Origin: Mucilaginibacter gossypiicola
Lineage (GTDB): Bacteria > Bacteroidota > Bacteroidia > Sphingobacteriales > Sphingobacteriaceae
Reading direction: 5' to 3'
DNA: 64,000 nucleotides
NCBI RefSeq assembly: GCF_900110105.1
Contig: NZ_FOCL01000003.1
Span: forward strand, 1 to 64,000
Shown: positions 30,001-38,300 of the stretch, piece after piece
How positions within the stretch are numbered: the first letter of the stretch is position 1
Layout of the letters: each line of letters starts with the position of its first letter
The notes under the pieces: model-generated
Told to the model about the DNA's origin: nothing
The model's input: the letters and a program-made list of their open reading frames with translations, nothing else
The model's database searches: none
Program-made: the position numbers and the translations under genes

Positions 30001-32324
30001 TGCTGATCAAAATAATGATGAATCTGATGAACATTGCTTACTGTTTCTTTGGAGAAAACATGCAGTGTACCACCGTAAGCCAACGAGCTGAACAATACGG
30101 TATTGCCGAGGTCTGTTGCTATTGTCGACATCAGGCCAAAGGTTTCGCATTCGCTGATATTTGTACGCTCGTTTAAACCGTATACGTAATCCAACAGGCT
30201 ATCATGATCAATCAAAACGCCCTTGGGTTTGCCTGTTGAGCCGGAAGTATAAATTACATAGGCCAAATGGCTGGATGACGGGAATATTTCGGGATCACTT
30301 TCCGGTTCGATGGAAAGCTCCCACTCCATATTATCCAGTTCCAGCACCTTTTGGTACTCAGTTATCGCAGCCGCCCGATCTGCAAACTTGCTGCTGCTCA
30401 CAATAATTCCGGCCCGTGTATCATCCAAAATGTGTTTTACCCGGTCATCCGGAAAATCTGTATCTACCGGCACATATGCACCTCCTGATTTAAGGATTCC
30501 CAAAATGGCTACGATCATTTCCAAACCGCGTTCCATATAAACCGGCACCAATGCACCTGCCTTTACACCGTAGCGTTGCAGATGATGCGCAAGCTGATTG
30601 GAACGAACATGCAGTTCACGATAGCTTAAAGCCTTGCCTTCAAACATCACTGCCAGCCAATCAGGATTGTGCAATGCCTGGGCCATAAACAATTCAATGA
30701 TAGTTTCATTTGCGATGTACGCACAATGGCTGCGTCCGTTTTTCACGAGCCATAATTCCTCTTTACGGCTTAACAACCTAAGTTTGTCAATCTCTGTATC
30801 AGGGTTTGATACGATGGAAATCAGCAAGGTTTCGAAATGTTTAATCATGCGCCTGGTACGCGCTGTGTTGTACAGATCGGTATTGTATTGTATAGCCCAT
30901 TTTAAGCCATACTTTGTTTCTGTTACAAAAAAAGTAAGATCGAACTTTACTGTCTTATGTTCTATACCATAACTTGACAATTCCAAATCGCCAAGGGTTA
31001 TGGCAGGTATTTCAGGGGTATTGCCCAAAACGAGCATTACCTGAAACAGCGGACTAACACCGGCTTCCCGTTCTTTTACCGTTGCTTCCACAACCCGCTC
31101 AAACGGTACATCCTGGTGAGTAAAGGCATCAAGTACAGTTTGCTTTACCTGCGCAAGCAGCTGGTTAAACGTAGCATTGCCATCTACCTGATCACGAAGT
31201 GCAAGCGTATTTACAAAAAAACCAATCAATTGCTCCAGCTCCTGTTGCGGGCGGCCGGCTATTGAGGTACCAACGCAAATATCTTCCTGTCCGCTGTACC
31301 GGTAAAGCAATACCTTGAAAGCGGCGAGCAGGGTCATATACAATGTTGCCCCGTTTCGCTGGCTTAATTTATGTAATGCCGCTGTGAGGTCATTACCAGT
31401 ATTGAATGTTAATGTAGCTCCATTTACAACTACACCTGCCGACCTGGTATTATCTGCCGGCAATTGCAAAGGTTCAACATCTGCAAGCTTCTGCTTCCAA
31501 TACTCCAGCTTATTTTCCAGATGCTGTTCATACAGAGGCTGGCGTTGCCACAGGGCAAAATCGGCAAATTGCAGCGACAATGCAGGCAGCTCAAGTGTTT
31601 GTTTTTTTGAATATGCCTCGTACAAAGCGGCAATTTCCTGCACCAGGATAGGCATCGACCACGCATCGCCAGCGATGTGGTGCATGGTGATAATCAGCAC
31701 ATGCATTCCATTTTCAAGCCCGATCACATCGGCACGAAGCATATCATCGGCGGCAAGGTCAAAAGGCTTTTCAATAAGTGAGTTGATCCGCTCCTTTAGT
31801 TGCTCGGAGCCACTTAAGTATCTGCCTGATAATTCGCGCCCTAAACGCCAGCCGTCAACAGCTTTTATTTCCTGATAAGCCTCTCCTTCCTTTTCCCGAA
31901 TCACAGTGCGAAGCACTTCATGACGGTTAACAATTGTTTTAAAAGTATTTTCCAGTGCCTCCACATCCAGATGCCCTTTCAGTAAAAGCACTTCGGATAA
32001 ATGATATTGCAAACTGCCCTGCAAACGGTCAATAAACCATAAACGCTCCTGACTAAATGATACGGGGATATTTACAACTGCGTCTCTATCAAAAGATGTT
32101 ATCTTACCAACCCCTTCAATATTTGTTTTTACGTTCCAATTATCCTGTTTTAAAAAAGTAATTATCGCCTCTTTATTCTCCCTGATTTCGTCGATAAGCA
32201 ACGGATCGACAGTTGCATTTTCAGGGATCTGAAGTTGCAGACGATCGCCGTTCAATATGATTTTCACATCATTTTGTTCGGCCAGGTACAAAATATCGAT
32301 AGCTTTAGTAAACAGTTCTTTCAT
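18063..32324 (-). CDS. Nonribosomal peptide synthetase B: four modules ending in an epimerase
   Basis: 4753 aa. A TubC-like docking domain (about 1-62) is followed by four C-A-T modules and an epimerisation domain. Carrier serines are at 1082, 2134, 3179 and 4232; the last sits in GGDSI, the form typical before an E domain, while the others are GGHSL. Codes read by eye: A3 DLTKIGHIGK (Asp; the usual code differs only by V at position 5), A4 DVQFIAQVVK (closest to Pro), A5 DTESIGSVCK (closest to Lys), A6 DATKVGEVGK (Asn-like). The E domain (about 4285-4735) shows HHLAVDG (His4414-4415), EGHGRE, MGWFTSLYPV and FNYLGQFD, so residue 6 should become D. C3 has HHxxxDA rather than HHxxxDG. ATG 32324 is 55 bp after synthetase A; synthetase C follows after 12 bp, matching the order of assembly. 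A poorly known Pro-like code makes residue 4 uncertain. Confidence 0.95.
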   Translation of the reverse strand: MKELFTKAIDILYLAEQNDVKIILNGDRLQLQIPENATVDPLLIDEIRENKEAIITFLKQDNWNVKTNIEGVGKITSFDRDAVVNIPVSFSQERLWFIDRLQGSLQYHLSEVLLLKGHLDVEALENTFKTIVNRHEVLRTVIREKEGEAYQEIKAVDGWRLGRELSGRYLSGSEQLKERINSLIEKPFDLAADDMLRADVIGLENGMHVLIITMHHIAGDAWSMPILVQEIAALYEAYSKKQTLELPALSLQFADFALWQRQPLYEQHLENKLEYWKQKLADVEPLQLPADNTRSAGVVVNGATLTFNTGNDLTAALHKLSQRNGATLYMTLLAAFKVLLYRYSGQEDICVGTSIAGRPQQELEQLIGFFVNTLALRDQVDGNATFNQLLAQVKQTVLDAFTHQDVPFERVVEATVKEREAGVSPLFQVMLVLGNTPEIPAITLGDLELSSYGIEHKTVKFDLTFFVTETKYGLKWAIQYNTDLYNTARTRRMIKHFETLLISIVSNPDTEIDKLRLLSRKEELWLVKNGRSHCAYIANETIIELFMAQALHNPDWLAVMFEGKALSYRELHVRSNQLAHHLQRYGVKAGALVPVYMERGLEMIVAILGILKSGGAYVPVDTDFPDDRVKHILDDTRAGIIVSSSKFADRAAAITEYQKVLELDNMEWELSIEPESDPEIFPSSSHLAYVIYTSGSTGKPKGVLIDHDSLLDYVYGLNERTNISECETFGLMSTIATDLGNTVLFSSLAYGGTLHVFSKETVSNVHQIHHYFDQHRIDCIKIVPSHWKALSPDTGAPLLPAKLLIFGGETLPKESVIRIARYSNCRVVNHYGPTETTIGKLLYETTDQLIEGSRIPVGRPFSNTIVYVLGKAMERCPIGIPGELYIGGRGLAQGYHRLPKLTKEKFIADPYRREGARIYRTGDRVVMRADGNIEYLGRIDDQVKIRGYRVEPGEIALALEHSKFVSHAAVLAIDDKLGNKQLVAYIVPSAKFDPVGLNIYLKAHLPDYMLPSHLIQLSAIPLTANGKIDRKALPHPEMQVAGKAYAAPRNEAEIKLSEIWQNILEIDEIGINDNFFELGGHSLLAVKLIAEVRKAFEQDLSIGEVFDYPTIGSLSSRLGRAEQNTSTHITAQPRPERIPLSYSQERLWFIDRMNGSVQYHVPAVFNLSGKLDIDALQNTFREIVNRHEVLRTVIVEHEGQGYQYVKPGNAWALKQTEAKYYEDQNLSLAQYINQQIAQPFDLSQDDLLRAEIIKVSENEFTLILTMHHIASDGSSSAILAKEWLELYSAFSNNRKPVLPVITIQYPDYAIWQRATLQGDLLASKLAYWQRKLAGVSTLQLSADRQRPAEQSTNGALYEFEINKEVTGNLHALSVHNGVSLYMTLLSAFNVLLYRYSGQEDICVGSPIANRNQAEIAELIGFFVNTLAIRSQLDGDMSFTTLLAQVKQTMLEAYEHQDVPFEKVVEAVVKDRDLSRSPLFQVMFVLQNTARIPELQLGDLTLQQTHEAHHTAKFDITLFIIESENGLRAGLEYNTDIYDEPTIDRMAGHYNQLLSAIVDTPHESVGRLKMIGEAESNQLKTFNATEVDYARNGSVISMFEGQATKNPDAIALVFDGEELSYGVLNERSNQLARYLQKQGVTNETLVPVCIERGLGMIVAILGILKAGGVYVPVDPDFPQDRIDYMIADTGASVLVSSRQSSKRILNSVAVIELDGKHEEDIANESKTNIDVNINDKQLIYILYTSGSTGKPKGVMMPERSMFNLLNWQETQFENKDRRVLQFAAYTFDVSFQEIFSTLCFGNTLCLIDGDTRRDMDALIDHIVKYELTHLFLPVVVLQNLAEQIIADPDFSFSVEEIIVAGEQLKITDEVRALIKNVGVKVINQYGPTEAHVVSSYTVDNLDISVLPPIGAPVSNTQLHIRSKSGGLSPIGVPGEICIGGVQVARGYLNQPELTKEKFIANPYSEDLNAKLYRTGDMGRWLPDGNIEYLGRIDDQVKIRGYRIEPGEIEQVLLQQENVRQAVVLARADKQGAKRLTAYVVIDEAAYDKQALQNYLGERLPEYMVPGLWVRLDSLPLTPNGKTDKKALPEAEAGHEESYTAPESQTEKQLTKIWEELLGVEKIGTKDNFFELGGHSLLAMRVISQVRRELNKELKIRDLFVSPTIAALAKRLEVEESTTEGTIQKANPRPEYIPLSYSQERLWFIDRLEGSVSYHISAVLKLQGKVNTGALENALKTVVERHEVLRTVIREHEGQGYQYVKTNNWTLKQSGSNESEAALKDYLAQETVRPFDLSEDDMLRAELIARGDDEYVLLLMLHHIVADGWSMPVLVREFSRFYNDYDNNKTPELKAPEIQYADYAIWQREYLNGEKLQSKLSYWEEKLAGTATLELPADHRHAVEPGNKGALYEFTISKDQAAKLQKLSLEQGATLYMTLLAIFKVLLYRYSGQEDICVGTPVANRDREETAELIGFFVNTLALRTRLDGNDTFTALLSKVKQTTLEAYGHQEVPFEKVVEAVVKERDLNRGPLFQVMFALQNTAVIPALELGDIKISSEKPGEQSSKYDLSYNAEESKEGIKIVAEYNPDFYEAGTIARMAGHYVELITSIINEPDNTPISKLQLLSKAEAGQLKAFNETSIAYPREENIISLFEAQAKATPEATALVFENETVSYQTLSEQSNRIAHYLQAQGVTQETLVAICIERGPNMITGILGILKAGGAYVPVDLDYPKERISYILEDTKASIVLSSSTGKAHIANTTAQVIELDNNEEIANQSGENQNITIEPKQLAYIMYTSGSTGKPKGVMVEHQSISNYCTGFINYFGITAEDKVLQQSSVSFDTMCEEVYPALLSGAKVVIVKEGGKDADDIIHLISKESVTILSATPTVIAYLNSQKGNNKLNTNSLRYIISGGELLQPGFIDKLYADTVIVNSYGPTESTVCASYYTIEDINKAALIGMPVSNTQIHVRSVSGELNPIGVPGEICIGGVQVARGYLNQPELTKEKFITDPYSEEPNARLYRTGDLGRWLPDGNIEYLGRIDEQVKIRGYRIEPGEIEQVLLQNENVRQAVVLARADKQGTKRLTAYVVMDEKSYDKQELQNYLGERLPEYMVPRLWVNLQRIPLTPNGKTDKKALPDAEAGHEESYTAPETRAERQLAKIWEELLGVEKISTKDNFFELGGHSLLAMRVISQVRRELNKELKIRDLFFYPTIADLAKQLEEESVTSAGGTIEKVNPRPEYIPLSYSQERLWFIDRLEGSVQYHIPALLKLEGNVNIIALENALKEVMNRHEVLRSVIREHEGRGYQHVKENNWRLKLSAKEESELTDYITKETLRPFDLSQDDMLRAELIATGTDEYLLLLVLHHVAADGWSMPVLVSEFSKLYGSYNNNEMPELKSPEIQYADYAIWQREYLDADRLQNKLNYWEQKLAGLTTLELPTDYIRPVVQSGRGAVYEFTIGKEQATKLQKLSLERGATLYMTLLTIFKVLLYRYSGQKDICVGAPVANRDREETADLIGFFVNTLALRTEIDGKEAFTELLSKVKQTTLEAYSHQEVPFEKIVEVVAKERDLSRSPLFQVMFVLQNTGAIPMLELGDIKITGERVGSQSSKYDLSYNAEETKDGIRIVTEYNTDLYEAATIARLAGHYAELINSVTGEPSTVINKLQLLSKAEEQELKAFNETTATYPKEANIISLFEAQVTETPTATAIIFEDERVTYQQLNEESNKVANYLKQQGAGKESLVAICIERGINMMAGILGVLKTGAAYVPVDIEYPKERIGYILNDTKAPIVLSSSTGKVNLADVNAHVIQLDNNEEIQAQSLGNLNITINPNQLAYVIYTSGSTGKPKGVMVEHGNLINYLVNNITKYIGDSHNKSGTFTHLSYTFDASVTGLFMPLINGRLMVIAGTKYDNVFEDANLLKYAPYEFIKITPAHISLLKEAISIEDRNKLADRLVIGGEALWLNHFDGYHTGECDTEIINEYGPTEATVGCSVYSFKLSDSLSDIPLAIPIGRPISNTQLYVLNEEGDQQPIGVKGELYIGGAGIARGYLNNADLTAAKFIENPFKAGGCLYRTGDIARWLADGNLEYLGRADDQVKIRGYRIEPGEIENVLLQNPDVTKAVVLARADQQGIKRLIAYVVVDKAIYDKQQLQQYLQERLPEYMVPRLWVRMESLPLTVNGKIDKKALPEAEINSTIPETYVAPRNQTEEQLVQIWQELLSLDGIGVYDNFFELGGDSILTIQVVSRARKYGIEIQPRDIFYHQVIARLAEAVQKNGVNKIKTEQGVLSGEAGLLPVQQWYLEKNETEISHYNQAVLLSIDKNISVDTLQMCFDVLVSHHDALRLQYTDINGNWVQRYGTMQVNVQVEDLTDIQDLNAGISAYTNEYQRSLSITDGRLINVVLMKMPATATRNRLSVVIHHLAVDGVSLRIILNDLNILLDNIGTGERLDLGAKGSSYRQWHQALTQYSQSGRLLTQQKYWEQIASSYESLPVDTTFIGKAQMGDMANIRVKLNADYTTLLMREVPKVYHTEINDLLLAALSATLCSWTGKQQVVIGLEGHGREPITDEVDVSNTMGWFTSLYPVKLRAETDADKLIKAVKEDLRKVADKGLGFGVLKYINKADGLQGNDPWDIMFNYLGQFDQAVSVGNWFNYAEENSGEAINKSQFSPVKITINSYIIAGELIINWSFSNRHYIETTINDLSLKYITYLSQLINHCLEQAKSKVIFTPADYGLGAEINYQELDKFLDDNDTDSIMSF
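22675..26606 (-). repeat. Duplicated NRPS module block, copy in synthetase B
   Basis: Partner of 11590-15515. It covers the C-terminal part of A4, T4, C5, A5 and T5. The substrate-pocket part of A5 (23416-23782) is base-for-base the same as in A8, whereas regions further out carry scattered, mostly synonymous differences. The pocket-bearing cores of A4 and A7, just outside the block, are unrelated in specificity (Pro-like and Ser). The junction therefore falls inside the A domain, between the core and the A10-side subdomain. Confidence 0.9.
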
Positions 32325-32379
32325 GTACTACTTTTTTTGAAAAACGAAGATTAAAGGGAACAGGGTCAGGTTTTTCTGC

Positions 32380-35300
32380 TTATATATCAACTATGGTAAA
32401 TGATGATGTTTGATTGGTTTGTTTATTACTATTACGGACAGTTATATATTTACTTAATTCGCTAATAGAGGCGAACTGAAACAGGGTGCTGATGGGTATA
32501 GCTATTGAAAGCTCCTTTTCTATGTAATGAACAACGCGCATAGCCAATACCGAATGACCGCCCAGTTCAAAAAAATTATCGTAGATACCTATTGGATTTA
32601 CACCCAGCAACTCCTGCCAGATTTTTATTAATTGCCTTTCTATTTCATTACTTGCAGCTACATAACCCTGCAAGGGTGCAGCCGATAATTCAGCTGCAGG
32701 TAATGCGCGTTTATCTATTTTGCCGTTTGCTGTAAGTGGAAAACTTTCCATTTGTACCCATAAACGCGGCACCATGTAATCCGGCATCTGCTTAAGCAGA
32801 TAGTCCTGTAATTTTTGCTTATCGCATGGGCTATCTGCAATTACATATCCTGACAGACGGTTAACGCCATTTTTATCAGGTCCGGCCAGTACTACAGCCC
32901 GACTTACCAGGCCGCTTTTTAACAATATATTTTCTATTTCTCCCGGTTCAACACGGTAGCCCCTTATTTTAACCTGGTCATCAACCCTACCCTTGTATTC
33001 AATATTTCCGTCTGCGAGCCACCTGCCGATGTCGCCTGTTTTATACATCAACGTATTGGCATTGTGACAAAAAGGGTCTTTGGTAAATTTCTGGCTGGTA
33101 AGTTCGGGCTGGTTTAAATAACCTCGCGATACGCCGGCTCCACCCAGCCACACCTCTCCAAATACGCCAACAGGGTTTAGCTGTTGCGCCGGATCAAGTA
33201 CGTAGGCTTTGCGGTTATTTAATGGTTTACCTATCGGAATTATTCCATCTTTATTAACCTCAGTTATGGGATAAGTTATTGAAAAAGTGGTATTTTCGGT
33301 AGGACCATACCCGTTAATAAGCTTTAAATCCGGGTATATTGCCCTGATCTTTTTAATATGCGGAGCAGAAAGTTTTTCACCACCCACTAATACTGTATTT
33401 AATCCCTTTAATATTTCGGGTGCATCATCGGCGAGCTGATTGAACCAGCTTGAAGTAAACCACATTGTAGTTACTTTATGCTGATCTATAAGTTTTTTAA
33501 GTGTTGCAGTATTGAAAAGGTATTCATCATTACAGAGGATCAATTTGCCGCCGTTAAGCAACATGCTCCAATATTCAAAAGTGGTTGCATCAAATGATGG
33601 CGAACCCGTTACCAATAATGTATCATGATGATCAACTTCAAAATAGCCCGCATTTTTTACAAGACTGATCACGTTGCTGTGCTCAACCATTACGCCTTTA
33701 GGCTTGCCGGTTGAGCCGGAGGTATACATGATATAGGCCAGTTGGTTTGGCGAGATAACGCTGTTTAAATTGCTGCTGCTTTGGCTTGATATTTCCTGGT
33801 TATCATCAAGCATTACAACGTTGATGTCCTGATCTTTCAATACCGGTTTGCCGGTATTGCTGCTGAGTACAATTGTTGCTTTAATATCTTCCAGGATATA
33901 GCTGATCCGTTCTTGAGGGTAATCAATATCCACAGGAACATAAGCTGCCCCTGCCTTTAATATGCCAAGAATGCCAACCATCATATCAATACCGCGTTCT
34001 GTGCAAATCGCTATCAGTGTTTCTTTGCCTGCGCCCTGTGCTTTTAAATAGTGTGCTATCCTGTTTGATCGCTCATTAAGGTTTTGATAGTTTAGCTTTT
34101 CATCTCCGAATACGATTGCCGTAGCTTCCGGTGTTTCTGCTGCCTGCGTTTCGAACAGGGCGACGATGTTTGATTCTTTTGGATATGCCGCCGTTGTTTC
34201 ATTAAATAATTGTAATTGCAACTCTTCTTCCCGGCTCAACAATTGCAGCTTGTTGATTATTGTTTGCGGATCACTGGTTACCGATGCAATCAGTTCTGCA
34301 TAATGGCCTGCCATCCTTGCAATGGTTTCGGGCTCATACAAATCGGCATTATATTCTACTATAAATCTGATCCCTTCTTTTGTTTCCTCTGCATTATAGG
34401 TTAAGTCGTATTTGCTCAAATAATCACCGGCCCGTTCTATAGCGGTTTTGATGCCCCCCAGTTCCAGCTCCAGTGTGGCGCCTGTGTTCTGCAGCACGAA
34501 CATTACTTGAAAAAGCGGGCTCCTGCTCAAGTCTCTTTCTTTTACTACAGTCTCTACTATTTTTTCAAACGGCACATCCTGGTGACCATATGCTTCGAGC
34601 GTGGTTTGTTTTACATTGCTTAGCAATTCTGTAAATGCGTCATCGCCCTTCAGGTTTGTCCTTAGTGCCAGCGTGTTTACAAAAAAACCGATCATATCTG
34701 CAGTTTCTTCCCTGTCACGATTGGCTACCGGGGTACCTACGCAGATGTCTTCCTGCCCGCTGTAGCGGTACAACAGCACTTTAAATATCGCCAGTAAGAT
34801 CATGTACAATGTTGCCCCCTGTTCAAGGCCAAGCTTCTGTAATTGTTCTGCCTGTTGTTTACCTATTGTAAATTCATAGGCTGCCCCTCTGCTGCTTTGA
34901 ACTGCCCGGCGCATATGATCCGTTGGCAGTTCAAGGGTGGCGGTTCCTGCCAAATTTTCTTCCCAATAGCTGAGCTTGCTTTGCAGTTTCTCAGCATCCG
35001 GGTATTCCCTTTGCCAGATTGCATAATCTGCATATTGAATTTCCGGACTTTTTAGTCCCGGCGCTTCATTAGTGCTGAAACTGTTGTAAAGTTTGCTAAA
35101 CTCAGATACAAGTATAGACATTGACCAACCATCGGCCGCAATATGGTGTAGTACCAGCAATAGAACGTATTCGTTTTCCTGTATTTCGATTAGCTCGGCA
35201 CGCAGCATATCATCCTGGGAGAGATCGAAAGGTCTGACTGTTTCTTTACTGATGTACTCTTTTAATTCCGCTTTATTTGACTGGCTTTGTTTTAACTGCC

Positions 35301-38300
35301 AGTTATTGGTTTTTACATACTGGTAGCTCTGTCCCTCGTGCTCCCTGATCACCGTACGCAATACTTCGTGACGCTCTACTATTTCCTTCAATGCTTTTTC
35401 AAGACCGCTGATATTTACTTCTCCCGACAGTTTTAATATAGCAGGAATATGATATTGTACGCTACCTTCCAGTCTGTCAATAAACCATAACCTTTCCTGG
35501 CTGTATGACAGCGGGATATATTCAGGGCGCGGATTTACGCTTTTTATTGTGCTGCCTGCTGTTGCGGTTCCCCCTTCCAATTGTTTGGCTAAATCGGTAA
35601 TATTTGGAGAATCAAATAGGGCATGGATTTTTAATTCCTTATTCAAGTACCTTCTTACCTGCGAGATCACCCGCATGGCCAACAGCGAATGGCCTCCCAG
35701 GTCAAAGAAATTATCTTTTGTACCTATCTTTTCTACGCCCAACAGCTCTTCCCAGATTTTTGTCAATTGTTTCTCTGTGGAGGTCTTTGGTGCGATATAG
35801 CGATCTTCATTACTTGCTTCTGCTTCCGGAAGCGCCCTTTTATCCGTTTTCCCGTTCGGGGTTAGCGGCAGGCCGTCCAATCTTACCCATAGCCTTGGCA
35901 CCATGTATTCCGGGAGCCTCTCGCATAAATAATTTTGCAGTTCCTGTTTGTCGTAAGAGGCTTCGTTCATTACAACGTAGGCGGTAAGCCGTTTTATTCC
36001 TTGTTTATCTGCAACGGCCAGTACTACTGCTTGCCTTACGTTTGCGTGTTGCAGCAATACCTGTTCAATCTCGCCCGGCTCTATCCGGTAACCACGGATC
36101 TTTACCTGGTCATCTATCCTCCCCAGGTATTCGATGTTGCCATCTGGCAGCCACCTGCCCTGATCGCCCGTTCTGTACAACTTTGCGTTGAGATCTTCAC
36201 TATACGGGTTTGTGATAAATTTCTCTTCAGTTAATTCCGGTTGGTTCAAATAACCTCTTGCCACCTGAACGCCGCCAATACAGATCTCCCCCGGTATACC
36301 GATGGGGCTCAATCCTCCTGATGCACTTCTGATATGGATCTGCGTATTAGCAATTGGTCTTCCAATCGTTATTATTTTATCAGCCCGGATGGGTTCATCG
36401 GTTAACGTAGCACATACTGTATTTTCGGTTGGGCCATAAGCATTGATCAGCCTTACGCCCTGCGATTGTATAGATCTTCCAACAGCTTCGTTTAAAGGCT
36501 CGCCTGCAGAAACTATTGTTTTAACGGTTCCAAGAGTATCTGCTATAGCCTCCTGAAATGATGGCGGGATTACTGCCAATTCTATCTTTTGCTTATCAAG
36601 GAGTTTCTTAAAATCTTCGGCGGATAATAAGGCTTCTTTTGGGCACAACACCAAGCAACCTCCGCTTAGTAACGTATTGAAAATCTCGTAGCAGGAAGCA
36701 TCAAAACCAATAGACGCAAACTGCAATGTGCGCATGCCAGGTGCTAATTTTAACGCTATGGCTTGATTGGCAGCAAGATTTACCGCCCCACCATGCTCCA
36801 CCATCACCCCTTTGGGTTTCCCGGTTGAGCCGGAGGTGTACATCACATATGCAAGCTGATTTTGGTTTATAACGGTATTTAAATTTTCATTGCGCTGAAC
36901 ATCTATTAACGCTTCATTATCCAGTTCAACAATCACTGCGTCCTGACCATGCAACTTAAGGTTGCATGTTTTACTGCTCAGGATGACCTTCGCGCCTGTA
37001 TCGTTAAGAATATAGCTAATCCGCTCTATGGGGTAGTCGATATCAATTGGCACATAAGCTGCGCCGGCCTTCAGGATCCCCAGAATGCCCGCTATCATAT
37101 CAATGCTTCGCTCAACGCAAACTGCAACCAGCGTTTCTTTTCCTATGCCTAACCCTTTCAGGTAGTTTGCTATTTTATTTGATCGGGTGTTAAGCTCATG
37201 ATAACTTAAAACCTCTTCTTCAAAAATCAATGCATCAGCTTCGCTTCTCAAGGTTACCTGGTTTTCAAAGGCTGTAACTATTGATGCATGCAAGGCTATA
37301 TCTTCATTGATTTCCTGATCTGATGTGCCAAATACCGATAGTAGATCATGCTCCCTAAGCGGTAAAATATCAACGCCCTTAACACTTTTATTCAGCAAAC
37401 CGGGAAACTGGATGATTATATAAAAAATGCGCTCACCTAAGAGCTCAATCTCTTCCTGCGTAAAATATTCATAGCAAAATTGGATCTGCAATTGCAGGCT
37501 TTGTTGCGCACTATAATCGCGCCAGCATAATTGCAAAGGTGTACGCTCACTTTCATTAGCCAATCGCAAAAGGCAGGCTTCAATGGCATCTCCAAAATTT
37601 AGGTCAAGGTTGAGCGGTTCATAGTTTACAATTACATCGTATAAGCTATCAACCGCCGGGTTAATTTTAAGGGTGCGAGATAAATCTTCTGCCAGGTGAT
37701 TATAATGGCGATAATCCTGTTTTTGTGTGCTGATAATTTCGGCAAGTAAACCAGCTAAGGTTTGATCTTCTTCATAGTTTCCTTTAAAAGGAAGCGCACC
37801 AGTAAAGATACCCACGGTTCCCCTTTGCTGCCTTGACCCGCGTTTGTGAACCGGGCTTCCAATTACAAATTCGGTTAAAGGGGTAACCTTCCCGAAATAG
37901 ATAATCAGAGCCGCTACTGTTAACTGCTGTAAGCTGGCATTGCAAACAAGTTGAACGTGATCAAGCTGTATTTTTTGATTATCTGAAATATCAATATTAT
38001 AGGTAGCTCCTATTTTGCCTTCGTTATTATAATGAGGGTATCTTTTTGTAAGCAGCTTTTCGGGTTTGGCCGTAATTTTACTTCCCCAGTAATCGCCATC
38101 TTTTTTATAGCTTTCTGAATTATAATATTCATTAGCACGAACTGTTTCGGATTGATAAGACGGCGCATTGAAAATAAACGGCTCACCTGCTACAAGCGAC
38201 CGGTATTTTTTTGCCAGGTATTCAACACTTACCCCAACACCATAACCATCGGTAATTAAATGATGATACTTCATTAAAAACCAATGTTCGTTATCGGCAA

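Noticed and set aside
31315..31875. 186-codon open frame on the plus strand, and many similar plus-strand frames across 4443-38676
   Set aside because: All are antisense to NRPS coding sequence. Repeated ones (for example 12351-12608 and 23436-23693) only mirror the module duplication.
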